Below, in pieces: positions 1 through 64,000 of a DNA stretch of 64,000 bases. The stretch spans positions 27,281,710 through 27,345,709 of the forward strand of contig OY735206.1 of assembly GCA_963457665.1 (NCBI GenBank). Direction: 5' to 3'. The notes below the pieces were generated by a model that had not been told where the DNA came from, made no database searches, and saw only the letters and a list, made by a program, of their open reading frames with translations. Positions within the stretch are counted from its first letter, which is position 1. Every line of letters starts with the position of its first letter. A program made the translations under genes and the position numbers. The DNA comes from Thysanoteuthis rhombus. Taxonomy: Eukaryota; Mollusca; Cephalopoda; Oegopsida; Thysanoteuthidae.

Positions 1-1069
1 TTCAAGCATTTTATGGCATTTATCTGGCCAACGTCTACTCAGTAATGCACAGTCTGTCCAACAGAGGCAAAATAGTTGCCTATGCCTGGATCATAAAATA
101 CATTTTGGGTACATGAAATTTTATGAGGTTTTACATAAACAGTCATAGTTTCCTCTAATTAATCTAGCAGGCTGTATAAGACATTTCTTTATTTAGGTCA
201 CATATTCACTTAAAATGTCGATCATATTACAACTTACTTCCATTTTAGACAAACGTATGAATTACTATTGTTGTATCATTGATTTTCAAAGCCAAAATAC
301 TAGTAATTTTACAATATAAATTGTAAAATTGATTTTCTGAGAAAAAACCGTGTACAATTTTAAATAAATGCCTCAATAAATATTGCTGCAAGCTTTTGGT
401 TGCCCATATGTGCTCTAAGTTTTGAGCATGCGCACGTGTACACGTTTTTTGCAGCCTGGGCGTTGGAGAAGTTGATGAGCTCACAAAATGTCACTTATCT
501 AGAATAATGCAGTAACCAATAATTATTATTATGAGTATAATGAGTACATACTATAATCATATAATCATATTTATTGAGAAAAATCATCTAGGAGACTGCT
601 TCGATTACTAAGTTCGTATAATTTTTTAATTTTGAAACTATTTCAGTTTACATTTGTACAGGCGTTCAGTGCACCCATACATTTGTCAGGAGAAAATTGC
701 ACATGAGATTTTTGCGCCTATGGACTACAGAAATTCAACAAAGTCCCAACATTCTAAAATCGACGTGTCTATACACAATTACTGCCTGTCGCGTTAGATC
801 TAAGACAGAGCTAATAATTTGAGTCTTTACTACGTACTCCTTTACAAGCAGCTGCACTTTTAACGCCTATAAATTTAGTTAAGACTATTAGGATATGAAT
901 GGCAGTTATTGCTCTACTAATTTTCAAACTGCGATAAGTAATTTTAAAAATTAATCACTCTAATTATGAATTTTGTATTTATTTGGAACAAGCGCAGTAA
1001 TTCGTAATACAAATTAGAAAAAAATAGTTTGAACGATAACGATGAAATTAATATAAACACACCGTCAAT

Positions 1070-1690
1070 AATTGGAAACCGTAAATTCAAAATTTGAAGT
1101 GTTATAAGAGAAATTGCATCGAAGAATAGATATGGTCGGAGTAAATTCTATTCAAGAAAACATTGGCGTTTTTTTACTGAAAAACATTCAAAATAGAGTA
1201 GAAAACATAACATCCAATCCAAACATATAGATTCTAAAGACCAATAAAGTATGTATACAAAACAGTGTGGCCAAGAGCGCTTAAACTAAAAAAACGCACC
1301 AAGCCTTTGTTGGCTACAATTGCTCAATGTAGATATCAGTCAATAGATTTAGCGTCAGAATTTGAAGTTATGTAAGAAAGATTCCACCCGTGAATAAATG
1401 TGGTCAGAATAAATTCTAATGGGATTTTCCACCGGAAAACATCAAAAATAGAGTAGGAACATCTAGAAATATCTAAATTTGGAGAATTTAGATGTTATCG
1501 ATAAATCTGTGAAGATCAGATAAAAAAAGATGTCAGAAAATCTCTTTTTCTAAAATAAAACAAAAGTTTTGTTTTTAATTCTTAGAGGGGGTCTAGTGGA
1601 GTTTCGATGCCAATCTTAAAGTTTGTAGACAAAACGGTATGGCCAGGGTCGCTGGAAGACACAAACAGAAGGGCAAACACATGAACATAT
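1070..1690 (+). repeat. Unclassified dispersed repeat, copy 1
   Basis: Two related blocks (about 1120-1240 and 1370-1480: GAATA-ATATGGTC-GA-TAAATTCTA, AAAATAGAGTAG) followed by AAAACGGTATGGCCAGGG. The same blocks occur inverted at about 16340-16740. No coding capacity seen. Confidence 0.65.
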
Positions 1691-1925
1691 TGAATAAAAA
1701 AGGATAAAACTTTTAGCTACCATTGACATGGATCTTTTCCCCCTTTTTAATTTTCATTCTGATTTCGCAGCGAATATTTTTCTGAAACCGTATGAATGCA
1801 AATACAAAGCGCAGTAAAAAAAAAATATCGGTAAAAAATGACCTATTCATTCAAAATGTCACTGCCACACTTTAATGGAATACTGCGAGGCAAAAAGTGT
1901 TCTTGTCACCTAATACAATTTGTTC

Positions 1926-2050
1926 AGAAGTGGTTACGAATGTGGCAGGGAATGGCAGGAAGTTGGTTTTTGTTTGAGAAATGGTAGTATTAAGAAGTGA
2001 CAGGGAATGGCTGGAAGTTTGTTTATGTTTGAGAAGTAGTAGTATTGGGA
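1926..2050 (+). repeat. Two-unit tandem repeat, about 60 bp
   Basis: GGCAGGGAATGGCAGGAAG..TGTTTGAGAA(A/G)(T)GGTAGTATT occurs twice in a row with small changes. Confidence 0.6.
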
Positions 2051-2257
2051 ATAGCTAGGATTCATGTTTGCTGAGTAATAATATTAGGTTGATAATGTAT
2101 TAAGAATACATACTAATTACTCCACAAAAATATTGTTTCCAGTATCTGGCCAGATATTTCATGCATATAATAACTTTATCTGGGAATAGAAAAACATCAT
2201 TTGCTATCATTTTGTCTATCGTGTTGAAGCTCTCAAGAGTCTGTGTAGCACCTCGTC

Positions 2258-2281
2258 TGTGTGTGTGTGTGTGTGTGTGTG
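2258..2281. repeat. (GT)n microsatellite
   Basis: Uninterrupted TG dinucleotides. Confidence 0.9.
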
Positions 2282-3667
2282 TTCTTCCGATCACACCTTT
2301 ACTCTGAAAATTTTACGAGAATCAACATTAACTAGGTTGTATTTTACATTATCATCCCGTCTTGACAGCCAATCTGATTTTTTTTTTTGTAATTTCTGTT
2401 GTTCACACAATGCCCCAGCCGATCTATTCTAAAACCTCCCTCAGTTATACTATCCGTATATAAGGGGAATGACTCCTTCTCCGTATGGCGTCAAATAACG
2501 GTAGCAAACAGAATCCTTTTTTTTTTTAACAAACAGATGCTAGATTAAAATATATGTTATTTACGTTAACTTGTGTCTTTATTATTTCAGGCTTTTCATA
2601 CATTGTCTCCGTTGAGAGGCGAAAACCACTTCAAGTTGATTTCCACCCGTAGCTTTTAATAAATATATTTTTAAATCTATAAACTATTGTCACTTGACAC
2701 TACCAGAGAAAGGGCACCCTTTTTAAGTATTGATAGTACACTCAAAGAAGGCCGTGGAATCAATCGACTGAAACGTTGCGTCATCAATAGAAACAACGAG
2801 TTCGATCGTCTGAAAAACTCTCCAAGTGTTCATTATGTGCAGTATCATGGGATTTTCCCTTCATCCGTCTGTTCATTTGTTCACCTAATTCCGTATACTC
2901 TCCGGTCTTCGTCGTTTTGTTGATTCTAGACTGCAGAATCACTTCTCAGAGCACATGCCCAATCGGACCGGACACTTCACATCCGTTATTTATATATCTC
3001 GTTTGTAGTCTTGGTGTCAAATTCTGACTTGCTCCTTTTACATTGGATAATCAGTTTGCTTTTTCTGAGATGTTCTTTATAATGAGAGGTTTCTAAGTGC
3101 AATTCATATCAATGCTTGATCACATGAAGGTTCAACTGATGAAAGTTATTAGCGACTACGACGGTTGATGGAAGCGGCATCCATTCTTCGGATATGACGT
3201 GTCTGTGTGTGCTCTAAGAAACGATTCGCAGCTTATAACCAACAAAGATTGACGAGGACTGCGGGATACTGGACCGAACCGTTGTGAATATATGAACCCA
3301 AAGACAAGGAAAATTATCTGACCATATATGATGATTGACAAAATTCAGCCATGAATTGTCCCTAAATGATAATGACTCCCCCCACGAATTCTAATACTCT
3401 TCTCCATCTTCCAAATGTGACTCCTTTTTTTGCTCGGGTTTGTGGAAACTCTATCCATTCATTGTGTCTCAGAACGCGTTTTGCGAATAGAATTCTGTGT
3501 AGGGCCAGCTTTACCAGCTGCAGGGCCCAATTAGGAACATAATTTGCTCAGCCCCCAGGTCCACACATAAGGTGTGTAGAGTCTTACGGATATAAATAAA
3601 GTGTATTACATCTCTAGGGTAGAATAGAAAGCAATTAAAATGTGCGCTTTAGAATTACAGGAAAAAA

Positions 3668-3673
3668 TTTATT
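3668..3673 (-). other. Candidate polyadenylation signal for TMC
   Basis: AATAAA on the minus strand, about 295 nt beyond the stop codon. It is the first perfect hexamer I noticed downstream of the stop; a 3' UTR of this length would be reasonable. Confidence 0.4.
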
Positions 3674-3966
3674 CACGCTGTTCGTTCATTAATCAACACA
3701 TTATTTGATTCAGGTACGGGAACAGAATCGAAATATAAACTGTACTGACAAAATAATGACTCTCTTAGGAATTCAGAAAGATATTAAAATCGTTGTTGTT
3801 GGCTGCAAAACCTGCAATGTGGTGTTAAGTGTATGTTGCAATTTGTTGTGTAGAATAGATTGCCTTTGCACGAAGCTCCTTTTGGCATAAGGCCCAATTA
3901 AGAGCAACTGGCTCATTAAACTTGAAGGTCCTCAAATCTCGACTATTTTGAAGAGTGTGCAAAGTC

Positions 3967-61968
<58,002 letters not shown>

Positions 61969-61974
61969 ATTGGA

Positions 61975-61985
61975 CTAAGAAGATC
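61975..61985 (-). promoter_or_regulatory. Candidate 3' splice acceptor just upstream of the TMC ATG
   Basis: On the minus strand a pyrimidine-rich stretch ends in TTCTTAG six bases before ATG. If used, the first visible coding exon would run to 61974 and the transcription start would lie further upstream, to the right in this window or beyond it. I saw no convincing core promoter within the remaining 2 kb. Confidence 0.4.
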
Positions 61986-62799
61986 AAAACATCAATGGCT
62001 TTCCACTAATAAATAAAAAGTATGGAAGAGATGATCCTTGGAGATCGGAGATAATTGGTTTCGATGCTGCAAGAACGACATTCTTTCACTTTGTTTGGGA
62101 GGGGTAAAGTATCCCCACACTCTCCAACTATATAAGGTAGTTTCGCTCTGCAGATCGCAAAGCTGATTGCAGCAGATGGTCCTGCGTTCCCTTGCTTCTT
62201 TTTAGCATTACTTACGTAATACTTATTCTGAATTTCAGTTTCAGTTTTCAATTTTTATCCATTCAAACTTTTGAGGTTTTATCGATATCTTTGCTGGTTC
62301 GATTCCTGTTGTCTGTTGCATAAATATTGACTGGTGGTACCTTTTCGGAACTATTGAACAATCCAGCTGGAAAAAAATGGAAAAACAAACCTGGTTAGTC
62401 CTTCGAAAAAAAAAATCATGCGACTAACGCATTTTGGCAGCATGGCATGTCGGGGTGATCAATTCAAATTTTCAAAAAGGGGATGGTCAATGAATAAGTT
62501 ACTTCCTTTCACTCTTGTAAGATCACTAAAAAGTTAGAAATTTCTAAAAGTCAAACGTGAACGCTGCCAGACATAAACCAAGGGACTAATTGAGCATAAA
62601 TTTACATTGAGAATTGAACTATCCCCCCATAAAATTCAGTAAATGAAAATACGTTTTTTAAATAAGACACGATAAGGAATAAATGCAGACAGCTAGACGA
62701 CCAAAACTGGTGAAACTTATGCTGTATAGTTTTTGTGACAGTTTGGGTTGACGGTTTCTAAGATTATGAGAATACATCATTGCAATATCAGGGAGTGCT

Positions 62800-63050
62800 C
62801 ATGGCCAATTGGTTAGCAGTACATAAAATGGAATTAGCGAGCCTATTTCAAACTAAAGCTCAACCTGAGATATACCACCTCTCTGCATTGATACCCTTAG
62901 TCAAGGTATGAATTCATCTCCCCCTACTCTACTATGGATTAGATGTGGAAGAGAAATGAAGTGCCGCCACTTCTGGTGCTTGTGTGTTTGATTTATCGCA
63001 AACCTTGAAGCCAAGCCGAGTAAGAGAAACTTGCAATATGTGGACCGTGG
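62800..63050 (+). repeat. tRNA-related SINE, copy 2
   Basis: CATGGCCAATTGGTTAGCAG head and GCAAACCTTGAAGCC..AACTTGCAATATGTGG end, collinear with 22535-22750. Confidence 0.6.
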
Positions 63051-63229
63051 CTAGATCAGCTGAAACCGTAGCCAACGTGAGGGCACTACTCTACTACTTC
63101 TCTACAATATCAATCGGCAAATCTATCTTCATCAGAATCTTTATATTTCAACCAATTAGATGTTAGACTGACATACTGAAACGTTAGTTACATCCCTTCC
63201 TCAGTGTTGTCAGTTAAGTTGTGTTTCAT

Positions 63230-63545
63230 CTAAAGGTTGCTATTTAGTTGTTTTTAATAGAAAAAAATGAGTAATATTCCTATCTAATATATAGTAATAA
63301 AAGCATTATTTTGATAAACCGAGTATTCTTCTAAATAACAAGATAAATGTTGGAGATTAAAGTTTATTGATAATATGTAATATATTTCATAGATTTTTTT
63401 TTTTCGGATCTAAATGTTTCTAGGTGTCTTTTTTCGGTTAAATTGTAAACATAAATTTGAAAATAAAGTTTGCAACACTACTGCCTTCGATAGATCCTCA
63501 CACAAGAAAGGGACTAGCGCATCTAAGATCTGACTTTCAGACTTG
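63230..63545 (+). repeat. Partial copy of the AT satellite element
   Basis: GAGTAATATT..ATAGTAATAAAA words followed by TTTCTAGGTGT, AAATTGTAAAC, TTTGCAAC and TAGATC(C)TCACA, as at the left edge of 9950-11350. Confidence 0.6.
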
Positions 63546-63859
63546 TTCCTTTCTTTCTGACCATTGAAATATTTATTCATGATTAATACCTCTTGTTTGA
63601 TCCTGATTCTTCCAAAAGCATTAATTAAAGTTTATAGACTAAGAACGTTTCTGTTATATTTGTTAAGAGCCTTGAGGGAGATAAACATGCAGGTATGATA
63701 TCAGCAAATGATTACTACGATACATCAAATATTACTGAACGAGTGGTTCTTGACCTCTTTCATAGCTGGCACCCCTTGTTATCTTTTATCGAGACTAGTT
63801 GCCTTCCCAAAGCTAGAGAGTTTTCTTTTGCCAATAACTATATGTCTTTCCCAAGTGAA

Positions 63860-63940
63860 AGTGAACAGCCACGATCGGAGTTTGAACACAGGTCACCGAT
63901 TCCATTGTTCACACCATTACTGCAAGGCCAATTGCACCTT
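63860..63940 (-). repeat. tRNA-derived SINE, same family as TMC C-terminus
   Basis: The minus strand has ATCGGTGACCTGTGTTCAAACTCC, broken here as CGGTGACCTGTGTTCAAAC, corresponding to box B and its upstream part in the family. Confidence 0.6.
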
Positions 63941-64000
63941 ATCAAGATACAACTTATAAAACCATATAATGCCGTGGCCAATGTTTTACACTCAATTAGG

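Larger units (their letters stand above)
1..3600. other. 3' flank of the TMC gene, no gene seen
   Basis: AT-rich DNA with no credible exon. It holds a dispersed repeat (about 1070-1690), a short two-unit tandem (1926-2050), a GT tract (2258-2281) and, near 2730-2840, a stretch with the FSPN-like DNA word CGACTGAAACGTTGCGTC typical of LINE 3' ends. A related word occurs at 22180-22225. Confidence 0.6.
61969..64000. other. 5' flank of the TMC coding region
   Basis: Contains an inverted dispersed repeat (62440-62780), a tRNA-related SINE (62800-63050), a relic of the AT satellite element (63230-63545) and a SINE of the TMC C-terminus family (63860-63940). No promoter or upstream exon could be assigned. 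Confidence 0.55.

Noticed and set aside
62006-62251. 81-codon minus-strand frame just upstream of TMC exon 1, with a TATA-like word near 62130
   Set aside because: No recognised motif and a random-looking composition. The TATA-like word is unconvincing in AT-rich DNA.

Overview
This is eukaryotic (animal) DNA. It is AT-rich and full of transposon debris and long simple repeats. The likeliest source is a mollusc, and within molluscs a cephalopod; that rests on the mix of repeats (tRNA-derived SINEs, RTE-like and R4/Dong-like LINEs, long AT, GT and GATA tracts) and is an inference, not a proof.

One gene fills the window. On the minus strand, 22 coding exons between 61968 (first ATG) and 3967 (stop) join in consistent phase, all with GT donors and AG acceptors. 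They give 4,110 nt of coding sequence, i.e. a 1,369-residue transmembrane channel-like (TMC) protein of the TMC1/2/3 branch. The family marks are all present: the CWET motif, the RASRSNNFY motif, the block before TM1 (FVPWEMRIKK, then [10 protein letters not shown]), FPNLFDLI, NQGMIW and ten hydrophobic segments. TMC1/2/3 proteins are pore-forming subunits or parts of mechanosensitive or leak-type cation channels in sensory cells and neurons. Exon 1 is a long acidic N-terminus, exons 2-18 are the membrane core, and exons 19-22 are a long disordered cytoplasmic tail of about 600 residues.

Layout, gene order (right to left): 62.0-64 kb, upstream flank with SINE and satellite-like fragments; 53.4-62 kb, N-terminus and TM1; 43.9-52.1 kb, TM1-2 loop to TM4; 26.7-44 kb, a 17.3-kb intron holding a head-to-tail stack of R4/Dong-like LINEs (29.5-35.7 kb) and a 34-bp satellite (41.8-42.3 kb); 14.9-26.7 kb, TM5 to TM10; 4-12.7 kb, C-terminal tail exons; 1-3.97 kb, 3' flank.

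Most interesting points: (1) the last roughly 23 codons and the stop codon of the TMC gene lie in a tRNA-derived SINE head; (2) the terminal exon carries an imperfect repeat of about 48 codons; (3) the acceptor and 5' edge of the exon after TM9 are triplicated in tandem, and one extra copy is open in frame, giving a possible 21-residue insertion; (4) LINE copies are stacked at TAA-repeat junctions, as expected of the Dong group; (5) a perfect 55-bp inverted repeat; (6) a foldback element with a tRNA-like core; (7) GATA tracts that build several splice acceptors. No second protein-coding gene, functional tRNA, rRNA operon or CRISPR array was found.
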